Below, piece by piece: positions 33,177-41,117 of a stretch of DNA of 64,000 nt (positions within the stretch are counted from its first letter, which is position 1; each line of letters opens with the position of its first letter). This stretch comes from Rhodococcus tukisamuensis NBRC 100609 (GTDB lineage: Bacteria; Actinomycetota; Actinomycetes; Mycobacteriales; Mycobacteriaceae). The notes beneath the pieces are model-generated. The model had not been told where the DNA came from. It saw only the letters and a program-made list of their open reading frames with translations, and made no database searches. The stretch is taken from positions 62,001 to 126,000 of the forward strand of contig NZ_BCXG01000014.1 in the NCBI RefSeq assembly GCF_001894985.1, written 5' to 3'. The translations under genes were made by a program, and so were the position numbers.

Positions 33177-34463
33177 CTAGGCCAGGCCCGCGCGCACGGC
33201 CGTCAGGACCTCTTCGACCTGGCCGCCCACCGGGCCGACCGGCGAATTCACGACGGCCGATTCGAGCGAGGTCACTCGCTCGAGCCCGCCGGGCTGCGAG
33301 ATCGCCACGGTCCGTACGACATCGACCCGACCGGTCACGGCGCCGGCCACGTCCTGCGCCACCCGCGGCGCCGCGTCGGCGACGACGCGCACGCCATCGA
33401 CCACCTCGGGACCACCGGGCCCGGCCTCGACCTTCGCCACGACCGCCCGGGTCTGCTCGGTGACCGCATCGGTGTCGATCACGACCGGAGCGGGCGCGGC
33501 CGGCTCCGGTGTGGAGGTCGGGGTCAGGTCGACTAGCGGCTCGCCGTCGACGTCACCGGCGCCGAACGCGGTGCCGGCCGCGCCGCCGACGAGCCCACCA
33601 GCGGTGCCTCCGACGACGGCGGCCGGAATGCCCAACACCGCGGCGCCGGCCGCGGCACCGATTCCCGCACCGGCGACGGTGCCCACCGTGCCACCCGGAA
33701 CCCAGCCGACACCCGGTAGCACCACCCCACCAATCGCACCGCCCGAGAGTCCGCCGATCGTGCCGCCGATGAGAGCGCCGGGTACCGCACCCACCACCGC
33801 CGCCGGCGCACCCAGAGCGGTGCCGCCGGCCAGCGCCCCGCTCGCCGCGCCCGCAGTGGTCGCCGCCGCCACCTTCTGCGCCCGCTCCGGCTCGAAACCG
33901 ACGGACTTCCAGAAGGTCGCGACCTGCGACTCCGCGATGGCGAACTGGTTGTTCGTGCGCTCGAGGTCGTCGTCGCTCAGCCGCACCGTCTGCTGGTCGA
34001 CCATGAAGTCGCCCGCGCGCAGCATGCTCTTGGGCGCCTGGATCGGCGCGACCGTCTCCACCGCCGTCGGCAGGTGCAGCACCTGCGGTTCCTCGTACAC
34101 AGGCTCGCCGTACCCGGCCGGCTGCTCGTACCCGGGCACGTCGTACGTGCTCGGCGCCTGGTACGGCTGGTACTCGATCTGCTGGTACTCCGTCGGCGGC
34201 GCCACCCAGTACTGACGCGGCGCCGGCTCGGGTTCCGGCACCGGCGCGGGCTCCTCGGCGGGCGCCACTCCGGGCTGGTCGGCCTCGGCCGTGACCACAC
34301 CGGGTTGCGACTCCTCCGGTACCGAAACGCCGGGTTGCTCCGTCGGCGCGGCGACTGCCACCCCGGTGCACACGATCGTGATCGCGAGCGGAACCGCCCC
34401 CGCCAACGTCGCTCGCTGTACGCGTCGGCGCCGATTTCGCACGCCGAATTCCCTGTCCTGCAT
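33177..34463 (-). CDS. Secreted glycine-zipper ('insoluble domain'-type) protein
   Basis: A 428-residue exported protein with a signal peptide of about 39 residues (hydrophobic 20-38, cleavage near AVA-AP). Three QPGV units follow at residues 43, 53 and 63, an exact 10-residue period, then a Pro/Glu/Tyr-rich spacer with YQQIEYQPYQAP. The centre (about 205-305) is a long Gly/Ala tract with many GxxxG steps (GALIGGTIGGLSGGAIGG), able to pack into membranes or aggregates. Rhodococcus annotation often calls such proteins 'insoluble domain protein'. No known activity; envelope location is inferred. ATG with a GGGGGG-type ribosome site. Confidence 0.75.
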   Translation of the reverse strand: MQDREFGVRNRRRRVQRATLAGAVPLAITIVCTGVAVAAPTEQPGVSVPEESQPGVVTAEADQPGVAPAEEPAPVPEPEPAPRQYWVAPPTEYQQIEYQPYQAPSTYDVPGYEQPAGYGEPVYEEPQVLHLPTAVETVAPIQAPKSMLRAGDFMVDQQTVRLSDDDLERTNNQFAIAESQVATFWKSVGFEPERAQKVAAATTAGAASGALAGGTALGAPAAVVGAVPGALIGGTIGGLSGGAIGGVVLPGVGWVPGGTVGTVAGAGIGAAAGAAVLGIPAAVVGGTAGGLVGGAAGTAFGAGDVDGEPLVDLTPTSTPEPAAPAPVVIDTDAVTEQTRAVVAKVEAGPGGPEVVDGVRVVADAAPRVAQDVAGAVTGRVDVVRTVAISQPGGLERVTSLESAVVNSPVGPVGGQVEEVLTAVRAGLA

Positions 34464-34769
34464 GATCCCCCCTGGATCTGTCCGGACGCTCCTGTGTCGG
34501 GAGGGAGCGTCGCGCCGACGGTCGTCCGACGGCGGCTGCTCCTCATCTCTCGCCGCCGCGGACCTTTCGATCTGCGGCGCCCGCGAGTCGCGAACCGGGC
34601 CCCCACCCAGCCCGCGACGAAAGCGAATACTAAGCGACATTCAGGAGATCTGCAGTGAAATGCGGTGAACGGCAAACCCGCACGTCAACAGGCACGTGCC
34701 GGCGAAACCGGCCGCCGATGTCGGCGAAACCGGCCCCGCCGACCGGCGGCTACCGGGGCCGGCCGTGCC
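34464..34769. other. 306-bp gap: direct repeat and pepN terminator hairpin
   Basis: No gene seen. CGGCGAAACCGGCC is repeated at 34700-34713 and 34722-34735 (22-bp period). CCGGCCCCG (34730-34738) and CGGGGCCGG (34754-34762) form a 9-bp stem that begins eight bases after the pepN stop on the minus strand and is a likely terminator. The left half carries the leader of the glycine-zipper gene. Confidence 0.45.
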
Positions 34770-37253
34770 TCAGCGGACTCCCCGCACGCGCAGGTCCCGC
34801 GCCAGGTGGTCACGCTGTTCGAGCACCAACCGGTGCAGCGCCGTGGGCGCCTCCGCATGCTCGTCGAGCCAGGCGTCGACCGTGCGCAGGGAGTCCGCGG
34901 CCGGGAACAGCCCGACCACGATGCGGCGGGCGATCTCGATGCTGCGCGATGCCCACACGTCACCGATCGAGGCGAAGTACTCGCCGTCGTACCGGGCGAT
35001 GAGGTCGCGTCGTGCGCCTGCCCGGAAGCCGCCGATGACCGCGTCGAGGTGGTCGTTGGTCAGCGACGTGTCCTCCAACGCCGACGCCCAGGCGCGGGCC
35101 TTCACGTCCTCGTCCGGGCGCGCCGCCATCGCCCGCAGGTGCGCAGTGCGGCCCGACGCGGTGTCGTCGCGGGCCAGCTCGGCGTCGAGGTCCGCGGCGT
35201 CCGCGTCACCGGTCGCGGCGAGCGCGGTCCACAGGGACCAGCGCAGGTCGGGGTCGAGCCGCAGCCCGGGCACCGTTGCCCCGCCGTCGAGCACCGCGCG
35301 CAGGTCAGTGGCGCGGTCGCGTTGGACGGTCGCCGCCGCCGCGACCGCCCGGGCCCACGCGAGCTGCTCCCCCGATCCCGGTTCCGCGGCGGACATTGCG
35401 GCCCAAGAGGATTCGAGCCACTCGCTGCGCCACCGGTCGCGGGCCTCGGGGCGCAAGTAGTGCCCGACGGCGTAGGACGCGTTCGCCAGCGCCGCGGTGA
35501 GCAGTGCCATGTTGGATTCGGTGGGCGCGAAGGTGCGGGCCATCGTCAGGTAGCGCTCGGTGGGGAGCACGCCGTCGCGGGTGGCGTTCCACAGCGCCGA
35601 CCAGACCAACCCGCGCGCCAGCGGGTCGACGACGCGGTCCAGCGAGGCCTCGACGGTGCGGAGGGAGAACCCGCCCAGCCGGACCTTGGCGTAGGTGAGG
35701 TCGCCGTCGTTGAGCAGCACCAGGGGCGTCTCGGTCAGCTCGACCGGGGTGCGCACACCGGAGATGTCCACCTCCAGGCGCTCGGTCAGCACCAGCGAGC
35801 CGGCGTCGTCGAAGTCGTAGAGCCCGACGGCGAGGGTGTGCGGCCGCGGGTTGGTCTGGACGATCTCGTGCCGCTTGCCGCGGCGCTCGAGCGTCAGCGT
35901 CGAGACCCCGCTGGTCTGCAGCCAGGCCTGCGCCCACGCCGTCAGGTCCCGGCCGGACGTCGCCGACAGCTCCGCCAGCAGGTCCTCGAGCGTGGCCGTG
36001 CCGAACGCGTGCGCGCGGAAGTAGCGGCGCGCACCCTCGAAGAACTCCACGCGCCCGACGTGGGCGACCAGCTGCTTGAGGACGCTGGCGCCCTTGGCGT
36101 AGGTGATGCCGTCGAAGTTGAGCTTGGCCGCCTCGAGATCGACGATGTCCGCGACGATCGGGTGCGTCGTCGGCAGCTGATCCTGCGAGTACGCCCAGGC
36201 CTTGCGACGGTTCGCGAACGCCACCCACGCGTCGGTCCACCGGGTGGCCTCCGCGCTGGCGAGGGCGCCCATGTAGTCGGCGAACGACTCCTTGAGCCAC
36301 AGGTCGTCCCACCACACCATCGTGACCAGGTCGCCGAACCACATGTGGGCCATCTCGTGCAGGATCGTGTTGGCCCTGCCCTCGTACTGCGCGGCGGTGG
36401 CGGCCCCCCGGAACACGTACGCCTCGGTGAAGGTGACCAGGCCCGGGTTCTCCATCGCGCCGAGGTTGTACTCGGGGACGAAGACCTGGTCGTACTTGCC
36501 CCACGGGTACGGGTAGTCGAACTGCTCGGCGAAGAAGTCGAGGCCCTGCGCCGTCACCTCGAGGACGGTGTCGGCGTCCAGGTACTGCGCCAGCGATGCG
36601 CGGCACAGAACGCCGAGCGGAACCGTGAGATCTCCCCGGCTCCAGGAGGATTCGACGCGGGCGTAGGGACCGGCGACGACCGCAGTGAGGTAGGTGGAAA
36701 TGGGCAGGGTCGGCTCGAACTCGACGACCTGCCGGGCGTCGTCTGCCTCGCGGGTGGCGACGGTCCGGTTCGAGACCACCTCCCAGCCCGCTGGGGCGGT
36801 CACGGCAAAGGTGAACGGCGCCTTCATGTCCGGCTGCTCGAAGCAGGCGAACACCCGGCGCGCATCGGCCGGCTCGTACTGGGTGTAGAGGTAGGTCTGC
36901 CCGTCGACGGGGTCGTGGAAGCGGTGCAGTCCCTCTCCCGAACGGCTGTACTCGCCCGTCGCAGCCACCGTCACCACGTTCGACGGACCCAGTCCGCGGA
37001 CGGCGATGCGGGCGCCGTCGTACTCAACGGGCACGGTCTCGCCGTTGACCGTCACCGACTCCACGGACAGGCCGAGGAAGTCGATCCACGTGTGCGCGGC
37101 GGTCGCGTCGAACTCGAGGGTGGTGGTGGTCGCGAAGCCCGGCCGGGACTGGTCGGGGGCGGCCGCGAGGTCCAGTTCCACGCGGTAGGCGCGGACGGTA
37201 ATCGCCGCCGAGCGCGCTGCGGTTTCGTCACGGGTCAGATTCGCGGTGGTCAC
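34770..37253 (-). CDS. pepN: Aminopeptidase N (M1 metallopeptidase)
   Basis: An M1-family zinc aminopeptidase of about 827 residues. The exopeptidase motif is LGAMENPGLVTF, and the zinc site is HEMAH followed after 18 residues by Glu (LKESFADYMG). The N-terminal beta domain opens with ANLTRDETAARSAAITVRAY as in mycobacterial PepN, and the C-terminal half is the helical ERAP-like domain. It removes N-terminal residues from peptides in the cytoplasm. GTG at 37251-37253 is preferred because it matches the family's usual N-terminus; another GTG at 37269-37271 would add six residues. A monocistronic unit ending in a hairpin. Confidence 0.93.
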   Translation of the reverse strand: MTTANLTRDETAARSAAITVRAYRVELDLAAAPDQSRPGFATTTTLEFDATAAHTWIDFLGLSVESVTVNGETVPVEYDGARIAVRGLGPSNVVTVAATGEYSRSGEGLHRFHDPVDGQTYLYTQYEPADARRVFACFEQPDMKAPFTFAVTAPAGWEVVSNRTVATREADDARQVVEFEPTLPISTYLTAVVAGPYARVESSWSRGDLTVPLGVLCRASLAQYLDADTVLEVTAQGLDFFAEQFDYPYPWGKYDQVFVPEYNLGAMENPGLVTFTEAYVFRGAATAAQYEGRANTILHEMAHMWFGDLVTMVWWDDLWLKESFADYMGALASAEATRWTDAWVAFANRRKAWAYSQDQLPTTHPIVADIVDLEAAKLNFDGITYAKGASVLKQLVAHVGRVEFFEGARRYFRAHAFGTATLEDLLAELSATSGRDLTAWAQAWLQTSGVSTLTLERRGKRHEIVQTNPRPHTLAVGLYDFDDAGSLVLTERLEVDISGVRTPVELTETPLVLLNDGDLTYAKVRLGGFSLRTVEASLDRVVDPLARGLVWSALWNATRDGVLPTERYLTMARTFAPTESNMALLTAALANASYAVGHYLRPEARDRWRSEWLESSWAAMSAAEPGSGEQLAWARAVAAAATVQRDRATDLRAVLDGGATVPGLRLDPDLRWSLWTALAATGDADAADLDAELARDDTASGRTAHLRAMAARPDEDVKARAWASALEDTSLTNDHLDAVIGGFRAGARRDLIARYDGEYFASIGDVWASRSIEIARRIVVGLFPAADSLRTVDAWLDEHAEAPTALHRLVLEQRDHLARDLRVRGVR

Positions 37254-37330
37254 ACCCGTAGATCCTGCCACCGATCCGGCCGCGAGAGCGCATCCGTTGG
37301 TTCACTGGACGGACGAGAAGGGAGCCAACC

Positions 37331-37891
37331 ATGGGCAGGCTGATCTATTCGGCGATCGCCTCGATCGACGGTTACACGGCGGACGCGGACGGCAACTTCG
37401 ACTGGGCCGCGCCGGACGAGGAGGTGCACGGCGCCGTCAACGATCTCGAAAGGACGGTCGGCACCAACCTGTACGGGCGCCGGATGTACGAGACGATGCG
37501 CTACTGGGAGACCGCACCCACCGGCCCGGACGAGCCGGCCGAGATGCGGGACTTCGCGCGGATCTGGCGGGCGGCGGACAAGGTGGTCTACTCCAGGACT
37601 CTCGAGTCGGCACCCGGCGCCAGGACCCGGATCGAGCGGGAGTTCGACCCCGAGGTGGTCCGCCGGATGAAGGCGTCGGCAACGCGGGACCTCAGTGTCG
37701 GCGGCCCGGGCCTGGCCGGACAGGCGATCCGGGCCGGGCTGGTCGACGAGTGCCACCTGTTCCTCGTGCCCGTCCTGGTGGGCGGCGGGACCCGGGCGCT
37801 GCCCGACGGCGTCCGGGCGCGGCTCGAACTCGTGGCGGAACGCCGGTTCGGCGGCGGCACGGTTCACCTGCACTACCGGTTCGGGACCTGA
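37331..37891 (+). CDS. RibD C-terminal / dihydrofolate-reductase-like protein
   Basis: A 186-residue protein with the DHFR-like fold of the RibD_C family: IYSAIASIDGYTADADGNFDWA (about 5-26), LYGRRMYETMRYWE (about 48-61), LSVGGPGLAGQAIRAGLVDE (about 121-140) and FLVPVLVGGGTRALP. These are NADPH-dependent reductases of undefined substrates, often called YyaP/YwjB-like. GGAGCC before the ATG supports the start. It stands alone, divergent from pepN. Confidence 0.88.
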   Translation: MGRLIYSAIASIDGYTADADGNFDWAAPDEEVHGAVNDLERTVGTNLYGRRMYETMRYWETAPTGPDEPAEMRDFARIWRAADKVVYSRTLESAPGARTRIEREFDPEVVRRMKASATRDLSVGGPGLAGQAIRAGLVDECHLFLVPVLVGGGTRALPDGVRARLELVAERRFGGGTVHLHYRFGT

Positions 37892-37929
37892 CCGAGCCGG
37901 TAGTACTGGTGACCCACGCCCCGCCCGGC

Positions 37930-38040
37930 CTACGCCCAGCCGCCGCCCCGCAGCTCACTGGTGGTGGTCACCAGCCCGCGGCCGCGGTCGTCGAGCTCGA
38001 TCACCTCGCTGACCGTCAGGTCCTCGGCGTACCGGGTCAC
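37930..38040 (-). pseudogene. MaoC-like dehydratase remnant coupled to the acyl-CoA dehydrogenase
   Basis: A 36-codon frame whose GTG overlaps the stop of the acyl-CoA dehydrogenase (GTGA). It reads VTRYAEDLTVSEVIELDD and then RGRGLVTTTSEL. The first part resembles the opening of MaoC-like hotdog hydratases; the second resembles their late strand (GRGLVTT-x-x-EL). About 100 central residues would be missing, consistent with an internal deletion that left both ends in frame. It may still be translated, but cannot be an active enzyme. Confidence 0.45.
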
Positions 38041-39185
38041 AGCGACCGCGCGATGATCGACTTCATCACCTCGTTGGCGCCGGCGTAGATCCGCTGCACG
38101 CGGGCGTCCTGGTACATCCGCGCGATCAGGTACTCGCGCATGTAGCCGTAGCCGCCGTGCAGCTGGACGCAGCGGTCGATCACCTCGCACTGCTTGTCGG
38201 TGAGCCAGTACTTGACCATCGCCGCCTCGGACGGGTCGAGCTCGCCGGCCAGGTGCGACTGGACGCAGTGGTCCAGGAACACCTCGCAGGTGCGGGCGAT
38301 GGTCTGGCACTCGGCCAGCTCGAACGCGGTGTTCTGCAGCTCGAAGAGGCTCTGCCCGAACGCCTGCCGCGACTTGGTGTAGGCGACGGTCTCCTCGACC
38401 GCACGCTTCATGGCGCCGGCGGCCTGCGCGCCGATGATCAGCCGTTCCTGCACCAGCTGCGCCATCAGCTGCCCGAAGCCCTGGCCCTCGGCGTCGCCGA
38501 GCAGGTTCGAGGCGGGCACCCGGACGTCGGTGAACGACAGCTCGGAGGTGTCGGCGCCCTGTTGGCCCACCTTGTCCAGCACCCGCCCCACCACGAACCC
38601 AGGGCAGTCCCGCAGGTCGACGATCAGCAGGGACACGCCCTTGGCGCCGGCCTTCGGATCGGTCTTGACGGCGAGCACGATCATGTCGGCGGACGAGCCG
38701 TTGGTGATGAAGGTCTTGGACCCGTTGACGATGTAGTCGTCGCCGTCACGGAGGGCGGTGGTCTTGATCGCCTTGAGGTCGGAGCCGGCGCCGGGCTCGG
38801 TCATGCCGATGGCGCCGAGGATCTCGCCGGTCGCCATCCCCGGCAGCCACGCCCGCTTCTGCTCCTCCGAGCCGTACTCGGCGATGTAGTGCGCGACGAT
38901 GCCGCTGTGCACCGAGACGCCGAAGGCGAGGTCGCCGGCGTAGCCCTGGGCCTCGAAGACGGCGAGGTCGTGGGCGAAGGTGCCGCCCCCGCCGCCGTAC
39001 TCCTCCGGGATCGAGCAGAGCAGCAGGCCGAGCTCACCGGCCGTGCGCCACACGTCGCGGTCGATGCGGTGCTGGGCGTCCCACTTCTCGTTGTGCGCGA
39101 CCACCTCACGCTCGAAGAACCCGAGCGCGAGCTCGGACAGGGCACGGACCTCGTCGTCGTGCCAGGTGGGGACGTACTTCTTCAT
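38037..39185 (-). CDS. Acyl-CoA dehydrogenase
   Basis: A 382-residue flavoenzyme of the acyl-CoA dehydrogenase family. FAD-binding segments are GAIGMTEPGAGSDL (about 124-137) and FITNGSSADMIVL (about 158-170); the signature QLHGGYGYMREYLI is near the C-terminus, and catalytic Glu is in YAGANEVMKSI. It introduces a double bond in acyl-CoA in the cytoplasm and hands electrons to ETF. GAGAAGG lies upstream of the ATG. The small MaoC-like frame that follows suggests it was once paired with a hydratase. Confidence 0.92.
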   Translation of the reverse strand: MKKYVPTWHDDEVRALSELALGFFEREVVAHNEKWDAQHRIDRDVWRTAGELGLLLCSIPEEYGGGGGTFAHDLAVFEAQGYAGDLAFGVSVHSGIVAHYIAEYGSEEQKRAWLPGMATGEILGAIGMTEPGAGSDLKAIKTTALRDGDDYIVNGSKTFITNGSSADMIVLAVKTDPKAGAKGVSLLIVDLRDCPGFVVGRVLDKVGQQGADTSELSFTDVRVPASNLLGDAEGQGFGQLMAQLVQERLIIGAQAAGAMKRAVEETVAYTKSRQAFGQSLFELQNTAFELAECQTIARTCEVFLDHCVQSHLAGELDPSEAAMVKYWLTDKQCEVIDRCVQLHGGYGYMREYLIARMYQDARVQRIYAGANEVMKSIIARSL

Positions 39186-39354
39186 GAAACTGACCGCCTT
39201 CTCCGCTGTGCCGGACCAATGGCGTGCGGCCGAGGGGCGCGCGCCTGATCATTACCGTTACACACGACGGTACCGACGCCGGCCTCGGGCGCGCCTCGGC
39301 GAGATCGATTCGACGGACGGTGCGGTCTGCCCTCCCGTCGAACCGGTCACCGCG

Positions 39355-40302
39355 TCAGACGGTCGCGGCTGCCCTGCCGGCCTGCACCGCCTCGCCGATC
39401 CACGGCACCACCGCGGACCGCACATCGACGGTGCGCGGCAGCAGACCGTTGGCGGCCAACAGGTTCGCGGTGTGCTGCTGCTCGTCGAGGAACGACTCGC
39501 TCACCGGGTCGACGCCCCACGGGCGACCGCGCAGTGCCCCCTCCCAGGTGTCCAGGTCGGCCTGCCCGCCGCGGGCGACGGCGTCGTCGACGAAGTACCG
39601 GGCCGCCTCGCGGGGGTTCGCCTCGATCCAGGCGTCGGACTCCTGCAGCGCCTCGACGACGGCCCCGAGCGCCTCGCGGTTGTGCTCCGCGAAGTCGCGG
39701 CTGGTGAACCACAGCGACTGGTGACCGAACAGCGACTCCGTGTCGACCAGGGTGCGCACGTCGTGGGCGTTCTCGACGGCGGCCAGGCCCGGGTAGGCGC
39801 CGACCCAGGCGTCCAGGTCGCCGGCGACCAGCGCGGCCCCGCCCTCGAGCACACCGGTGTCGACGGGCTCGACGTCCGCCCACGTCAGCCCCACCCTGTC
39901 CAGGGCGAGCAGCAGCAGGCTGGTCTGCCAGGACCCGTGCGCGATGCCGACGCGCCGCCCCTTCAGGTCCGCGACCGTCTCGATGCCGGAACCGGCGAGG
40001 GTGACCAGGCGGCCGTTCTCGATCCGCGGCCCGGAGATCCCGATGTAGATCACGTCGTGACCCTTGGCGAGCGCGGTGAGCGGCGGGGTGAAGCCGGTGC
40101 CGATGACGTCGTAGCCGCCCTCGGCGAACAGCCAGTCCGAGTGCAGGCTCGGCAGCGCGGTCCTGACGTCCACCGGCGCGGGCTCCGGAAGGGCGCGCAG
40201 GTCAACCCATTCCACGTCGGGTAGGGCGCGCTCGAGGATCCCGCGGTGCCGCAGGACGAACAGGGAGTTGTTGTGCGGGAAGTAGCCGACGCGAACGGTC
40301 AT
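39355..40302 (-). CDS. Binding-protein-fold protein of the organosulfur locus, no signal peptide
   Basis: A 315-residue SsuA/NMT1-like protein: TVRVGYFPHNNSLFVLRHRGI (about 2-22, cut here), then GYDVIGTGFTPPLTALAKGHDVIYIG, LKGRRVGIAHGSWQTSLLLLAL and AYPGLAAVENAHDVRTLVD. The fold is that of sulfonate or taurine binding proteins, yet the chain starts directly with the first strand: there is no signal peptide, lipobox or any cysteine. It may be a cytoplasmic binding or enzyme derivative, as is the DszB-like protein upstream. It is the last gene of the locus, 99 bp after the aldolase and behind a strong hairpin, so it may be expressed at a lower level. Confidence 0.8.
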   Translation of the reverse strand: MTVRVGYFPHNNSLFVLRHRGILERALPDVEWVDLRALPEPAPVDVRTALPSLHSDWLFAEGGYDVIGTGFTPPLTALAKGHDVIYIGISGPRIENGRLVTLAGSGIETVADLKGRRVGIAHGSWQTSLLLLALDRVGLTWADVEPVDTGVLEGGAALVAGDLDAWVGAYPGLAAVENAHDVRTLVDTESLFGHQSLWFTSRDFAEHNREALGAVVEALQESDAWIEANPREAARYFVDDAVARGGQADLDTWEGALRGRPWGVDPVSESFLDEQQHTANLLAANGLLPRTVDVRSAVVPWIGEAVQAGRAAATV

Positions 40303-40341
40303 CGAATTGCTCCTGAGTCGAGACGGGAAGTGCGGTGCGGG

Positions 40342-40387
40342 CCGGTGCGCCCTTCTCGGCAGGGGGACTACCGAGAAGGCGCACCGG
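40342..40387 (-). terminator. Long hairpin between the aldolase and the last gene of the organosulfur locus
   Basis: CCGGTGCGCCCTTCTCGG (40342-40359) pairs with CCGAGAAGGCGCACCGG (40371-40387), 17 bp with one bulged base. On the minus strand it begins 14 bases after the aldolase stop. It probably terminates or attenuates transcription before the final gene. Confidence 0.65.
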
Positions 40388-40401
40388 CGGTGGGGCGGGG
40401 G

Positions 40402-41109
40402 CTAGACGAGCCCCCGCCTGCGCGCCTCGTCGACGAGTCCGCTGCGGGACCACTGCGCGACGAGGTTGGTCTTGTCGAATTCGACGGTGCCGCCGACGGA
40501 CTCGCCGATGGCCTGGTACTGGGCACCCTCCTCCAGCAGCACCACGAACTTCGCGAGCTCGAGCAGCCCGGCGCGGCCGATGACGTTGACGCCCCCGTTG
40601 GCCTCGAAGATCGCGACCAGGTCGGGGTCGCGGACCAACTGCTCGAGGATGAACTCGCCCGCGCCGACGCTGCGGTCGATGTGCGGCGGGATCTCGCGGG
40701 ACAGGGTCAGCCGCTGCGAGGCCGCGTACCGGATCGGCAGGCTCTTGTGGGTCTGGGCGAAACCGCCGAGCCACGGGGTGTGCACGTGCACGACGGAGGT
40801 GATCTCCGGGTGCTCGCGGAACACCTTGGCGTAGCCGGTGACGAAGCCGGCGGAGCCACGACCGGAGAGCACCTCGCCGTCGAAGGTGGCGATCACCGGC
40901 GTGACGGTGCGGTCGTCGGCCCAGGGGCCGGGCTCGTTGAGGGCGACGGCGATCTCCTCGCCGGGCACCCGCTCGACGAAGTTCACGGTGCCGTTGGCGG
41001 AGACGGTGCCGGTCTCGCGGAAGACGCGGAACGCCTTCTCCGCGTCGCGGGTGGCGCTCGCCGCGAAGTCCGCGACGGTCTCGGAGATGCGGGATTCGGT
41101 GGTGGTCAT
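40402..41109 (-). CDS. Class II aldolase/adducin-family protein
   Basis: A 235-residue protein with the class II aldolase fold: GTVSANGTVNFVERVPG (about 33-49), the zinc ligands in VVHVHTPWLGGFAQTHK (about 105-121) with a third His in the ring segment EIPPHIDRSV, and NGGVNVIGRAG. Family members do retro-aldol cleavage, dehydration or decarboxylation with a divalent metal. It starts eight bases after the SsuD-like gene and so is in the operon. In this setting it may process the carbon skeleton left after sulfur removal. The usual catalytic Glu near the N-terminal third is not certain. Confidence 0.82.
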   Translation of the reverse strand: MTTTESRISETVADFAASATRDAEKAFRVFRETGTVSANGTVNFVERVPGEEIAVALNEPGPWADDRTVTPVIATFDGEVLSGRGSAGFVTGYAKVFREHPEITSVVHVHTPWLGGFAQTHKSLPIRYAASQRLTLSREIPPHIDRSVGAGEFILEQLVRDPDLVAIFEANGGVNVIGRAGLLELAKFVVLLEEGAQYQAIGESVGGTVEFDKTNLVAQWSRSGLVDEARRRGLV

Positions 41110-41117
41110 GTTTTCTC

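Noticed and set aside
34665-37343. 892-codon plus-strand frame opposite aminopeptidase N
   Set aside because: Antisense shadow in high-GC DNA; the minus strand carries a complete M1 peptidase with zinc and GAMEN motifs.
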